Shown: positions 35,201 through 46,520 of the stretch, one piece after another
Numbering within the stretch: position 1 is the stretch's first letter
Layout of the letters: each line of letters begins with the position of its first letter
NCBI GenBank assembly: GCA_036023115.1
Contig: JAYKKT010000064.1
Coordinates: 8,750,501-8,814,500 of the forward strand
Direction of reading: 5' to 3'
DNA length: 64,000 nucleotides
Source: Brasenia schreberi
Lineage: Eukaryota > Streptophyta > Magnoliopsida > Nymphaeales > Cabombaceae
Program-made: the position numbers and the translations under genes
The notes under the pieces: model-generated
The model's input: the letters and a program-made list of their open reading frames with translations, nothing else
The model's database searches: none
What the model was told of the DNA's origin: nothing

Positions 35201-36147
35201 CTATGTGTGTGTGTGTGCGAGCGCATGCATGTGTTTTTATGCCCAATTGTGCATGTCTAAGCGTTGACAGTTGATTGAAATGAAAAGAAATAACTATTCT
35301 AGTCCATCAACCATGCCCCAAAGGGATCAGCAAGAAGAACCATTAATATGCCAACATTCAAGACAGGCTCTCTGCAGTCTGGCAAAGAGTGCTAGATTGT
35401 TTGATTTTACGCATTGCAGAAGACTCAGACCAAAGCAAAATCAACGAGCTAGCATCCATTGGAAATCCTTCTAGAGGAGAAGGTTTTAGCAAAGAAAGCC
35501 ACATATAGACCTCGGTGAATATCTTGCAAGAATGCTACTTTCATTTCTTTGCTCCTACATGTATATACAGCTCTTCGACCTCTGTACCCGTTTCCTGCAA
35601 AGCGTCAAACTCCAACACAGACAAGAAGTTTACGTTGGATTTCTCCAACTATTCAAGAAGCAGCTTCACGCCAAATTTAATCTCCTTAATATATGTTCAA
35701 CTAGATTAGTATCTTATGAGACAAGCCTGATTTCATAAACTTAAGAAACCGATGGCCATTAACCTTCCATCTCGATAGGGCAGATGCTTATGCCATAAGT
35801 GTCTGTCTTATGTCATAATTTTCGTTTGACACATACTAAATTGCATTTTCTTTTTAGGTCACATGAATTGTACGCCGAACTTGCCAAGGCCTTTGGAAAG
35901 GAGGCAGAACTTTAGCGGCAAGGACGAGTATCCTTGGGGAGATTTTGCGAGGCAGAACCGTCTTGTTGAAGTGCTAGTGAAGCAATTTGGTTTCATTTAC
36001 ATTGATGTAGACTCGATGCTAAGCTTGAGACAAGATGGACATCTGAGAGGTGGTGATTGCCTGCATTATTGCGTACCCGGCCCCCTTGATTCTGCAGTTC
36101 AGCTTCTCTACAACGTACTAAAGGCCATCCCTCGTTTTAGCACGTAA
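26271..36147 (+). CDS. PC-esterase / trichome-birefringence-like (DUF231) protein, copy B
   Basis: Four exons: 26271-26575, 27212-27362, 34670-35183, 35858-36147; joined 1260 nt, 419 aa, splice phases identical to copy A. Intron 2 (27363-34669) is 7307 bp against 719 bp in A because of inserted repeats. Domains are as in A: N-terminal signal anchor (about 14-33), stem, KWAWVTNETC, VVGDSINHE with GDS at 191-193, and DCLHYC with D390 and H393. Exons 2-4 have the same lengths as in A and are very similar. The stem is 24 residues longer because a 75-bp unit is repeated (DEPLPSLQGTNI at residues 49-60 and 74-85). The frame is open throughout, so the gene looks functional if the long intron is spliced. 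The role, Golgi O-acyl transfer or esterase activity, is inferred from the family. Confidence 0.85.
26415..26564 (+). repeat. 75-bp in-frame tandem duplication in exon 1 of copy B
   Basis: GATGAGCCATT begins at 26415 and again at 26490; the intervening 75 bp encodes 25 residues. Copies A and C have only one DEPL unit. The repeat lengthens the lumenal stem between membrane anchor and catalytic domain. Confidence 0.85.
27025..27118 (+). repeat. tRNA-derived SINE-like insertion in intron 1 of copy B
   Basis: GAGTCGGCGATCACTAGATG followed by CATGAGTTTGATACCC (B-box-like) and a pyrimidine/A-rich tail. It is the counterpart of 12672-12772 in copy A. Confidence 0.6.
28604..29489. repeat. LTR-like direct repeat, copy 1
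   Basis: Starts AAGTCCTAAAGTGTAAAA and ends at GATATTGATATTTCCTTATG. It is highly similar to 29645-30430, with an extra internal stretch near 29235-29335 that is a local duplication (GTACGTTTTATCCTAG occurs twice). Contains promoter-like sequence (TATAAATAAGCGATTAAGG). Probably an LTR or a duplicated LTR-like unit; no matching primer site was found between the copies. Confidence 0.6.
29645..30430. repeat. LTR-like direct repeat, copy 2
   Basis: Begins AAGTCCTAAAGTGTAAAA and ends GACATTGATATTCCCTTATG. Only about 155 bp separates it from copy 1, so the arrangement resembles a TRIM element or a tandem LTR left by recombination. Confidence 0.6.
33200..33900 (-). pseudogene. Retrotransposon gag-like remnant
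   Basis: On the minus strand, fragments in shifting frames resemble the central part of a plant retrotransposon gag: a stretch like IKYGELGDNELYKLKL followed by a segment around CHPLIGQAYA and a Trp/Tyr-containing continuation. The similarity is weak and frames are broken. 34201-33962 on the same strand may be its upstream part. It could instead be another decayed element protein. Confidence 0.35.
34238..34420. repeat. 21-bp perfect inverted repeat near the end of the intron insertion
   Basis: CTATCCATGACCCTTCCGTTC at 34238-34258 is the exact reverse complement of 34400-34420, with 141 bp between. It sits just where homology to intron 2 of copy A resumes. It could be a small foldback/MITE or an insertion scar. 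Confidence 0.7.
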
Positions 36148-37800
36148 CCATTATCTTGCATCATCAACACTGGATTGCAGCCGATCATTGACTATTGCTT
36201 CTTACTTTAATGAACTAAATCTTTAAATTTTGTTTCTATTCAAACTATGTTAATTCAAGGGGGAGACAACCCAACATATGCATAACTTCGAGGTTGAAGC
36301 TCTTGTCCTCGACGGCTATGCTGGGCGTTGTCTTGTGCAGTAGCACCATGGGTAGAGTCAGCCTCGATGCCCAGTCAAGCGGGTAGAGTCCTTCTGATGA
36401 ACTAATTTATCATTTTTGTTGATTAATCTCTCTCTCTCTCTCTCTCTCAAGATTGTTTCTCTAGGGGAAGATTGTTATTGTTGTAAATTTCTGGCATAGT
36501 TTTCTCAATGAGGCCATTGCCGTACATCATTGTAGATTTATGTCATTGGTGGAGGTAAAGAAGGCGACTTGACATTCATCTCTCTTCTTATGCTCAATAC
36601 TTTGAAGTACGTTGATCTTTTCACCAATCCTATGATGGCACATCTAGTGTATCTTTGTTTCCTATTCATTGCATCTCATCTCTATATCGATAGGCCCTAC
36701 GGGTGTGCGCTGGCCTGTTTGGTTCGGTTATCATCAAACGAGGCCTTGACATTCTTCTCTCCTTTTATGCTCAACTACTCTGATTTTTGTGTGTGTGTGT
36801 GAGTGATATATGCATGTATGCAGAAAATTGGCATTGCTATAATAATCTAGTACACCTTTTTCAATCAGGTCATTCTCGTAGAAGCACCTTGAAGGAGTGA
36901 AGGAAGGAGGCCTTATGGATCAAACAAAACTTTGATGTTCAGCTCTCTTCTTACAAACTAGTAAACACTATCATAAGTCATTTAATTTTATGTTCATTTT
37001 TCATAAGCGCTTGCTAGCCTTAATGAATATTTGTATATACTAGGTGTAAGCGCAACTACATCATCCAGTAGATAAAAACCTTTTTGATAGAATTACATCA
37101 ATAGCATGCACTTTTGAAATCACAATGCATTATAGTTCCCATGAATCAATAAAATGCACACATTTTATGATCAATTTAGCTATTACCTCACATTCATATT
37201 CCTACACACTAACAACTAAATCCATTCCATATGCGCAACTCATTATTTAGTTTAGATATATGGCTCATACAATACAATACATGAATTAAAGCTACACGAA
37301 TCGTTTGATCCTGACGTATCTTATTTTCTACGACATTTATTAAGTAAGCCATAATTATTATTCTCACGTAAGACATCAAGGCACACACGCAGAGCCCTCA
37401 CTTTATTATGCATATTACAAATCAATTTGAAAAATATCGTTAAATATTGTGAACCTAACCAAGTAGAAGTTATCAACATCATTTAAAAGTATTCATAAAT
37501 CGGTTGATAACATAAGCACATCTAAATTATGTAAAACACCCTCTAGTATGATTAGAAAAGCAATATACACCTGCCTCATAGAGTTCCAGGGTTTGCCGTT
37601 ATAAGCAAAGATTCACATCATTCTCATCCAGGGTTCCTCAAAAAATGTGATATCTTACACCTGGTAAATCCTCCCAAATAATAGAATCACCTTAACTTCA
37701 GCACTAAACAGGAACAAATAATATAATATTAAAGTCCTCAAGATAAAGAATGCTTCATTGCCAACCATGTCTAAATTAGAGTCGAAATGGCTCTAATATT
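36148..37800 (+). other. 3' flank of TBL copy B, shared with copy A
   Basis: 36235-36420, 36450-36790 and 37575-37750 are homologous to 15215-15420, 15440-15900 and 18530-18700. A short CT repeat lies at 36427-36448. There is no ORF of substance. This defines the 3' side of the segmental duplication. Confidence 0.7.
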
Positions 37801-40800
37801 GTTAAAATACTCGGACTAATAAAGACTCTTAGATCCAACTTCTCTTGTCAAAACCATTTTATTTGATAGCTAAATGTCATACCTTATATTTGCAGTCCTA
37901 ACCCATGGGCAACCTTGCCTTGACCCATTTGACATGGTCCACACCCCAAGACGTGAGGAGCTAAGAATATCCAAATATACAGAAGTTTTTTTCATATAAA
38001 AATAAATAGGATCTAAATATATTGCATATCAATTCTATATAATATGAAATTTCATTTTACAACTAACAATTTATATTGTTTAGAAATTGATACTTTCATC
38101 ACTAAGCACTTCCACTTATTATTAAGTCCATGTAATGCACCACAAATTCGGAACTCAACTTACAAATTGTTGTGTGTAGATAATAGGGTTGAACACCACC
38201 ACATGACTTAAGCTAAGTTTTCAATCTCCAATTTATATTTATCAAGTGAGCAAGTCAAACAAATTTCAATGTTAACATACTCAAATCTCTCATCAGCAGT
38301 GTCTTCAAGCTTGCAAACATGTTCATCTTTATCATTCTAAATCTATGGTCTCGGACAACTCATAGCACACATACAAGACTTGCATAAAACATGCATGTTT
38401 TAAAGTAACTATTAACAAATGTCATGAATAAATCAACTAGCAGTTTATTAAATTATTTATAATTTATAAATTTCTTACAATACATGTACATTTAAATCAT
38501 GTAAACCAGCTCCTAATATACTATTACAAAGAAAAGAGCAGCCAACTCCCTCAGACGATTCCTAGATCAATCTCCAAAAAGCCATGATCCATATGCAACA
38601 GCCTCGAACCATCTCATTTTAGAACTTAAAATAAGTATAAAATAACCGAAAGTTGCAGCCTACTCAATAATGAGCAAGAGGGTTCAAACTATGCCCACAT
38701 TAGATTCAAAACAACTTCAAGAAACATACAAAACCAGATCCTAATAAAGACTCCTAAATTCAACTTTGCTGCCAAGATCACCTTAATTTAAGCACTAGAA
38801 ATTAATAAAATAACAGTTATGTTAAGTGCATTCTAACAAGAATCTAATGCTTCAAACAGATCCCAAATTGGACCCTGGATTACCTTGAAATGGCAGAAAA
38901 GTGAAAATTGGATCCTAAAATAGATTTGGACAAACCGGATTCAATCCACCTGAACTAAGAAGAGTTTGGACCCGATCTGAAAATATAGCCGAATCCACAA
39001 CCTTATCTACCCACTATGACATGACACGTGAACGGACACGTTAGGAATCTATGTTCACTCACGCTACATGATATGGCAATTAACGCTTGACATAATTACT
39101 CGTCGCACGAATAAGTTTAGCAAGATGGATCATCGGCAATTCGTTGTTTCACTGGTGCTCCTTGTTAATTTTCTGTCTTTCTCAGTTGTTTCTGCCGCAC
39201 ACGAGATTGCCAAGGATTTGCCTCTCCATGCTTGACCCTTGATGGTCATGACTGCAGGCAATTTACTGCTACAAGACCTGAGGGAAGAAGAAGGAAAGTT
39301 TTCCCTAACCAATCGTCGTCGGAAACCGGCCAATCTCAGTCAATTCTTATGTCAAGACAACCTTGGCTCGCTCAGAATCCCCCATAGGCACCCAACTTGA
39401 CAAATCATGAATGGAAATGGAATTCTCATTTATTCACTAGAAATCCTTAATTATATATTGTTTATTATTGTTGTTAACTTGCTTGAGGGAAAGGTTGGCA
39501 TGATCATATTGAACCCTAGAACAACCTCCATTGGCTTTCATGAAGGTTTGGGCAGATGACTCAAAAAAGGTAGATATCCTTCTCAAAATGCCGAGAAACA
39601 CGTTGTTGGTTCAATTGATTTCATTTCTTTTTCGTCCCAAAATTCTAGTCAAGTCTGAACTTGATCCAGACCCAATTATCATACTAAACAATAATAAATA
39701 ATAACTATATTAAATAATTACATTCAACTATGAGTTAGATGCTTGAAGTGCAACCAAATCAATGTTGAATGCCCTAAAATAACCGAAAACCATAACCAAG
39801 TCCAGCAACCAACGGACTCTCAGACCCAAATAGGGGATGTGGATCCAATAGATCCAAGTATTACTCAAATGGGACCCGGTGCCTATTTCAATTCATGCGG
39901 AACCAAACCATATCCAAACACTACTTTAACACAGACCTAGATCCTACCTGAATCCAACTAACCCAACCATATCACTAGTGAAGAAACGGTATATTGCCCC
40001 TTGACCCTTTACACAGGAGAATTGGAAGGTTCTCTTTTGCCTAGCGGATGGGATCATATTGGGGAGTGATTCGTTTCAAGCCATAGAAGCATTGAAGGCA
40101 GATGATGAAGGGAGATAATGTGATGGTTTCATTCTTAAGGATATTCTTCAATTATCTAGTTCTTTTGAAAAGATCACGGTTCTGGCAGGTGGGTTTCTGA
40201 ACCTCCTGAATTTCTCTGCTTTTCTGAACCTCCTGAATTTCTTTCTGCTTGCTACTTTTGAGCACTTGTCTTTTTTTCTTTTTGGTCTAAACCACAGTTA
40301 TCCGGATTCCCACTTGACGACTGTTCGGGTTCGAGCTGGGTTGGGCCTACTTTAGGGGTAGAGCTCTCTCAGAGATGGTTTTCTCCATTCACAAGACTCG
40401 ATGTGAGCCGAGTTGGGTCCAGCACTGATCCAAATGAGTTTAGTCTACTTGTTCACATCAATAAAAGGGGAAAAGAGGGCATATTGCCACAGTTTGTAGT
40501 CCATGGTAGCTGGGAGAGGCCAGCAAAAAGAAGTAATAAATAAGCTGGTGCATTTGTGTTTCATTTCTGACGGAACTATTCTCCATGGTTTTGCTTCGTG
40601 TCAGAAGAAAAAGGGGAGATGGAAATAAACTTATTTCTACTGGTTGATCCATAAGACACTTGATTGTGCCTCTCATAGCGACTCGACGCGGGCACGGACA
40701 CATAACCGGGTATGTGTAGGGTAAGTAGACATCCCCACGTTAAATAGTTCCTTCCATGTTTGGGGCTTCAGGTACTTCACAGCAACCATTGAGGGCAGGT

Positions 40801-41176
40801 CCAGCCTGTTGTTCTCTTGGCTTTACCAATCCACGCCACTTCATCGGCTACCATCGGCCATTGTTTCGCGGAACAAAAGAAATTTAGAAGAAAAAAACAA
40901 TACAGAGAAAAGTACCATCAATTTGCCAAGTTCTTCAACCATTTTTGTCCTTGCACAACTATTCCGGACCCAAAATTCATCCATCTGAAGAGCCTTTATT
41001 GTGCCTCTAAATAGCTACAAAGGGAAGGAAATTTTTTCTGATTCCCACTAGAGGCTTCATTCTTTTGTGTCAGGACTATTATCTAAACCGAGATAATTAT
41101 GCTCTCCCTCTCTTTCTTTCTTTCTTTCTCTTTCTCATAGTAGCATGTGTGGGTGATTATTTCAGCCAACTGAATA
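37801..41176. other. Long intergenic stretch, no supported gene
   Basis: AT-rich at first, then more balanced. A weak internal repeat is seen (TAATAAAGACTC.TA at about 37818 and 38743). A polypyrimidine tract (CTTTCTTTCTTTC) lies near 41110. No conserved protein domain or RNA gene is recognised; it is probably old repeat debris. Confidence 0.5.
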
Positions 41177-41596
41177 TGTTGTTGAACTACCGGTGGGCTA
41201 TCTCGACGTCCTCTACAACTTCTATGGAAAAGCAACTCGGTCTATGAAGAAGAACCAGGAAATAAACAAGTACGAATGTTTGCTTTCGAGGTTTCCTCAT
41301 GGTAGTATTTTTCTTAGAGGGTTTCACTTTGTATTTCTCACACACACTTGATCTCTACATTGTTCTCTATTCATAGAGGAGTGCCTGCTCCTGAACCTCC
41401 TCGAATTCTTTATTGGGTTTTCCTCTCGTAGAGCTCTTACTGAGTCAGTTATGGATGAGCATCATAATCGACCGATTGTTATGGTTGTTATGACCGTTAC
41501 GGCCCATTCCTGCAACTTTTTCACAGATAGTGGCTAGATGACCAGTTCAGTCATTTTTGTGCTAGGGTTACTGAGAATGGTTATCTTATCTTCACA
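41177..41596 (-). repeat. 3' LTR of copia element 2
   Basis: About 420 bp, TGTTG...TTCACA as read on +. Shared landmarks with the right LTR are GGTTTCCTCAT, TCCTCTCGTAGAG and TTATCTTATCTTCA/CACCTTATCTTCA. Confidence 0.82.
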
Positions 41597-41739
41597 TCTC
41601 TCACTCGGTCATTCGATCTAAATGAACTGACATACTGGTTTTCCTTTCACTTTTGCGAGGTTTTTCTACTAATGTCATGTCATAATTGCTATTGCAATCA
41701 TTACCTATTGTGTGGTTTTTTACCTACACAATAATCAAA

Positions 41740-42800
41740 CATATCTTAAACCCATGTTTTGAGAAAAGATCCTTTATTATGCATTTAGCCAAGGGGTTTG
41801 TCCACATATCATGTGTTTACATGTATAAGATGGATATTTCCTTTCTTATAACCATATCATGAACATAATAGTATTTAACTATTATATGCTTGCTTTTGGA
41901 GTTGTCAATTTCACTCTTAATTAGAATAATTGATGCATTGTTGTCATAGTAAATGACAACTGACTCATCGGCTATTTCTAACTTAACATCTCGTATGAAG
42001 TGGCTTATTCAGAGGATACTTGTTGCAGCCATACAGCAAGCCACATACTCAGCTTTCTATGTATGTAAAGCTACGCAATCTTGTTTTTTATATGCCCAAT
42101 AAACATCTCCACCTCCAAATAAGAATATTTGTCTCAATATTGATTTATTGTCATCTTTGCTTGCAGCCAAATCACCATTTGAATATCCTATCACTTTCAA
42201 TTCATCTCCGTGAAAACATAATTTCAAGTCTTTTGTTCCTTTGAGATATTTTATAATCCTTTTTACCGCTATCCAATGTTGTCATCTAAAATTACTTTGA
42301 TAACTACTCACAAGACCAACATTGAAACTGATATCAGGTATTGTACACAGCATAGCATACATCAAGCTACCCAAAGCTTATGCATAAGCAACATTAGGCT
42401 TATCGTCCCTTCACCAATGCAATTAGTCGTACTAAGTTTGTCCCCTTTTGTAATTGGTATAATAGCATACTTGCATTCACCTATTTTGAACTTCTTAAAG
42501 ATATAGTCAATATATCTCTCATGACTTAAGCATAAGAGTTTAGATTCCCTATCTTGAGAAATCTTTATACCCAGGATATAGGATGCTTCTCCGTATCCTT
42601 CATTTTGAACTTTGAGTTTATCTACGACTTAGTTTTGATAATTATCTGACTTGGTTTTGATAATTATCTCATTGTCATTCCTAGTCAATAATATGTTATC
42701 TACATATAAAGATAAGATGACAATGTGGCTCCCACTGTTTCAAACATATACACAGTGATCAAGCTCATTAGCCACAAACCCAAGTTCAATAATGACATTT
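41740..42800 (-). pseudogene. pol: copia RT and RNase H remnant of element 2
   Basis: Homologous on the minus strand to 19714-20850 of element 1, with the same gene order but many substitutions and frame breaks. A local 26-bp duplication (GACTTRGTTTTGATAATTATCT) is seen at 42627-42673. No continuous ORF remains. Confidence 0.82.
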
Positions 42801-42839
42801 TAAGTACTGTGTCATTTAGAATTAACATACATGTAAACT

Positions 42840-44510
42840 CATTATCCACTATACTGAACAGTGTTCCCCTGTCATAGAACACGATCACCACTACCCTTAG
42901 ATTAGGGCCTAAAATCAACCTTTCTGAATTGCCCCTGAAACTAACAATTGAGTAAGAATATACGAAAAAAAGAAAACAAAAAATTGCTAGTAGTAAAAGA
43001 TGAGATAAGGTCTAGCTCCAAACTCAACCAAAGGAGAAATATATAAAACAAAAAGTTTGGCAAAAATAACAAAAAGAGCAATCAATCTTTTAAGAAAATA
43101 TAAGAAATTGCTTCTCGGATTAAGTGTTTTAGCTATGTAAAAATAAGACACTATAAGAGGGATTGTTGTAAAAAAAAAGAGTGAATGAAATAATACATAA
43201 TGTGAACAATAAGAGAAGAGGACATAATCTGAGTGATATTGAAATGTCTCTACATGAATTGCCTGATGATTGGTTGGTAGATTGACTTAAGATCGACTAA
43301 ATATATCTCGAAAACCAAGAAAGAAATAATATATCTAAAGGAGTACAAACTAGGAGAACATTGAGTATACATGGGAAATAATATTTTCTTGAACGTTCTA
43401 GGTACTGTGTCATTTAGAAGTTTTGTACAAGGTACACTGATTGTATTAATTATGTCAGCTATAAGGTGCAATTTGGTTTTGATCCCTGCCTTAATGAAGA
43501 AAGGTTTTGAGGTCAGGTTTGTTCTAAGCAAGGTGATTGTGGGGAAACATGGGCGTATATTTTTCTCTTCAGAATTTGATGTTGAATATAGATTGTTGAA
43601 GTTAAAAGTTAATGAAATGAAAGTTCTTCTACTTATATTGATTGTGCCTTTAATGTTAATGTGAATGTATGGCATAAACATCTTGGGCATATAAGTTTAA
43701 AAAAGTTGAGAAAATTATCCAACTTTGACTTACTATCAAGATTTGAGGAAAATACTTTCAACAAGTGTGAAACTTGTATAAAAGAAAAAATGATAAGAAA
43801 TTTTTTTCCAAAGATACAACGAGGGCAAAAACCTTATTGGAAGTCATTCTCATTGATTTATGTGAATTCTTTAAAGTAATGTAACATTAAGGAAATATTT
43901 ATTTCACAGTATTTAAAGAATATAAGTAGGAAGTTGAAAATCAACTAGGACATTAAATCAAAGTCTTAATATCAGATAGAGGTAGAGAATATACCTCTGC
44001 AGAATTTTTGAAATTATGTAAAGACTTTGATATTTTAAAATAAAATATAATGCTCAAGACACTTCTATAAAATGGTGTATTTGAAAGATATAATAGGACC
44101 TTACTAAACATAACAAGGTCAATATTAATAGATGTCTCTCTACCATGGATATTTTGGAGAGAAGCAATAAGTATAATGATGTAGATACTCAATAAAATAC
44201 CTAATAAGACTGTATTCACTACACCATATGAGATGTGGTTTGGAAAAAAACCTAACTTACGTCATCTTAAGAGCTGGGGATTTGTTGCTCATGTAAAGAT
44301 CGTTGATCAGTTTAGAGATAAGTTAGACAATAGGTCTTTGAGATATATATTCATATGATATCCTAAAGACTCAAAGGAATATCAATTTTATCATAAGGAC
44401 CATAGATTTATAGGGAGTAGAGATATTGAATTCTTAGAAAATACTAAGAATGATATCTTAGAAAATAATGACATCATAGAAAACAATGATGAGTTTGCTG
44501 ATTCATTTTG
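42840..44510 (+). pseudogene. pol: Inverted gag-protease-integrase segment of copia element 2
   Basis: Read on the plus strand: gag middle part (42840-42960, matching in inverted sense 23020-23150 of element 1), protease-integrase linker (43371-43660, MGNNIFLNVLGTVSFRSFV), the GAG-pre-integrase domain (43661-43879, NVWHKHLGHISLKKLRKLSN) and integrase core with SDRGREYTS (about 43972-44000) and TPYEMWFGKKPNLRHL (44220-44270). Relative to flanking gag-N and RT this block is flipped. Multiple stops and frameshifts. Confidence 0.85.
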
Positions 44511-44519
44511 TAGGAGTTA

Positions 44520-44975
44520 TATTTTTGTATCAACAATTGAACATGTAGTTTGATAGTTGTATCATATTTAACTATTATAGAGTCAAACAACTCTTTCGTG
44601 GTCTTGAATTCTTCGAAGATCCTAATCAGATCATCCTCTATATATGTTAACATGATCGTTCTTGCTATTATGTCATCTTTAAGAAATATTTTTTACATTT
44701 CTCTTTGTTACTCTATAATATTTGGTGGTGGCGGACGCACTATTTCCTTTAAAACATACTTTACACCAAGTGTTAGAGCTAGCAGTATTATTCTCTTTAA
44801 TGTTTGGAAGTTTAGATCATTTAGTTTTTCTGTCTTTCTCAGTTCCGACACACATATTCTAGAGTTCATTTTTATGTGTTTGACAAATTTAACAAATAGA
44901 TGGTCTAAAAGAAAAACATTCACCAAGCAACAAACCACAAATAGCAGAATCTTGCTTAACATAATGAACAATATA
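44520..44975 (-). pseudogene. gag: gag N-terminal remnant of copia element 2
   Basis: Minus-strand peptide MNSRICVSELRKTEKLNDLN followed by LALTLGVKYVLKEIVRPPPP matches the gag N-terminus of element 1. It continues with decayed frames to 44520, where the inverted segment begins. Confidence 0.82.
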
Positions 44976-45589
44976 CAAAAACTGAATTATAAATAACTCA
45001 TGGTTATATTATAAAAGCAAGATGGGATAATTATGTAATTTTCTCGGAATTTTCTGCCTTTGATAATTCGCAAAACACTAGGGGTAAAATAGTAATTTTA
45101 TCTATTTGTTCGATTCTATAATTCTTCATAAAGACCAAGGACAAAACAAGTTGGGATAATTATGTAATTCGTTATTGATCATGGGTAAATGTGTAATTTT
45201 TCCCTCAGACTGAATCTATAATTTTTACAAAAAGATAAGGATAGTTTTATCTTTTGATATAGTGATAGTACTATAATATTTTTATCCGATAAGGGTAGGA
45301 AAGTAATTCAATCTCTTGGTTTTTCATAATTTTTATAAACTACTAGAGTGCAAAACAGTCTTTTCGCCTCTCTCAGGGTAAAACTATCTTTTTATTTTAA
45401 AATATCTAGATATTTTGGTAATTTTACTCAATGGTATTTTATAATTTTCAAAAACCAGCCGAGGTATAATGGATTTTCAGTCCACTACCTGAGGCATTTT
45501 CCTAGAAACCGCAGGTTTTCACTCACGCTTTTCTAAAACCGTTGAGATGTTTTTAAATTCGTTTAAAAAGGAGAGAGAGATTTTCATGA

Positions 45590-45645
<56 letters not shown>

Positions 45646-46071
45646 TTGGAGTGGAAATGGTTGTCCTCCTCTCCTCCGCCACTTTGTGGCTGACCTGCGA
45701 CTGCCTAGGATTCTCTTTCGTGTGGCTCAGGCCATCAGGATTAGCCTGTTGGTTACCCAGGTTTTTCCTTTCCACTAGTTTCGAGCTTTCAGGGTTTGTC
45801 TAGTTGTTCTAGGTATCTAGTTTTTTCCTTTTGGTTGGTTTTAGGCCGTTAGGGTTTGCCTCTGGCTAGCCTTCTTATCGCATGGGTTTTTTCTTTCGGT
45901 TATGTAATTTTTTTCGGTTGTCTTATCGACTTGCTTTTTGACTGTCTTAAGACATAGATAGTGGTTTGAGACAGTTTACCGACAGGGATGTTCTCTTGTT
46001 TTGTTTTGTTTGTTCTTTCTTCTCCCTTTGTTACGTACAAAACTAATTGTGTACCTGTTTTGTAGGATGAA

Positions 46072-46087
46072 CCTGTCTTTGATACCA
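46072..46087 (-). promoter_or_regulatory. Primer-binding site of copia element 2
   Basis: TGGTATCAAAGACAGG on the minus strand, one base inside the right LTR; matches the start of the tRNA-Met(i) complement TGGTATCAGAG. Confidence 0.8.
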
Positions 46088-46088
46088 A

Positions 46089-46520
46089 TGTTGTCTTGGT
46101 GGGTTATCTCGATGTCCTCTACAACTTTTAGTCTCCTTCTATTAGGTACACAGCAGCAACTCGGTTTGTGAAGAAGAAAGAGGAAATAAAAAGGCATGAA
46201 TGTTTGCTTTTGAAGTTTCCTCATTGTAGGATTTTCCTAAGAGGGTTTCAATTTGTGTTTTTTACACATACTTGATATTTGCATTACTCTTTATTTATAG
46301 AGCAACACTTGCTCCTGAACTCCCTCAAATTTTCTACTGGGCTTTCCTCTCGTAGAGTCTTTATTCGGTTAGTTACGGATGAACACCGTAACCGACCGGC
46401 TATTACAGATTGTTATGGCCGTTATGGTCCATTTCCGCAATCTTTTCATATATTAAAGCTAGATAGCCAGTCTAGCCATTTATGTGTTGGGGTTGCCAAG
46501 AATGACCACCTTATCTTCAA
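46089..46520 (-). repeat. 5' LTR of copia element 2
   Basis: About 432 bp homologous to 41177-41596, starting TGTTGTC as read on +. The outer end is uncertain by a few bases. Confidence 0.82.

Larger units (their letters stand above)
41177..46520 (-). mobile_element. Ty1/copia LTR retrotransposon 2, internally inverted
   Basis: LTR pair 41177-41596 and 46089-46520, with tRNA-Met(i) primer site at 46072-46087 and a leader of about 1.1 kb with a GA microsatellite (45589-45642). RNase H/RT (41740-42800) and the gag N-terminus (44520-44975) read on the minus strand, but gag middle, protease and integrase (42840-44510) read on the plus strand, so an internal segment is inverted. The LTRs do not resemble those of element 1, though the proteins do. 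Many stops; inactive. No clear target-site duplication was found. Confidence 0.88.

Noticed and set aside
39743..39940. 65-residue plus-strand ORF with Pro/Thr-rich content
   Set aside because: No family similarity recognised and it lies in repeat debris.
44550..44996. 148-residue plus-strand ORF
   Set aside because: It is antisense to the gag N-terminus of copia element 2.
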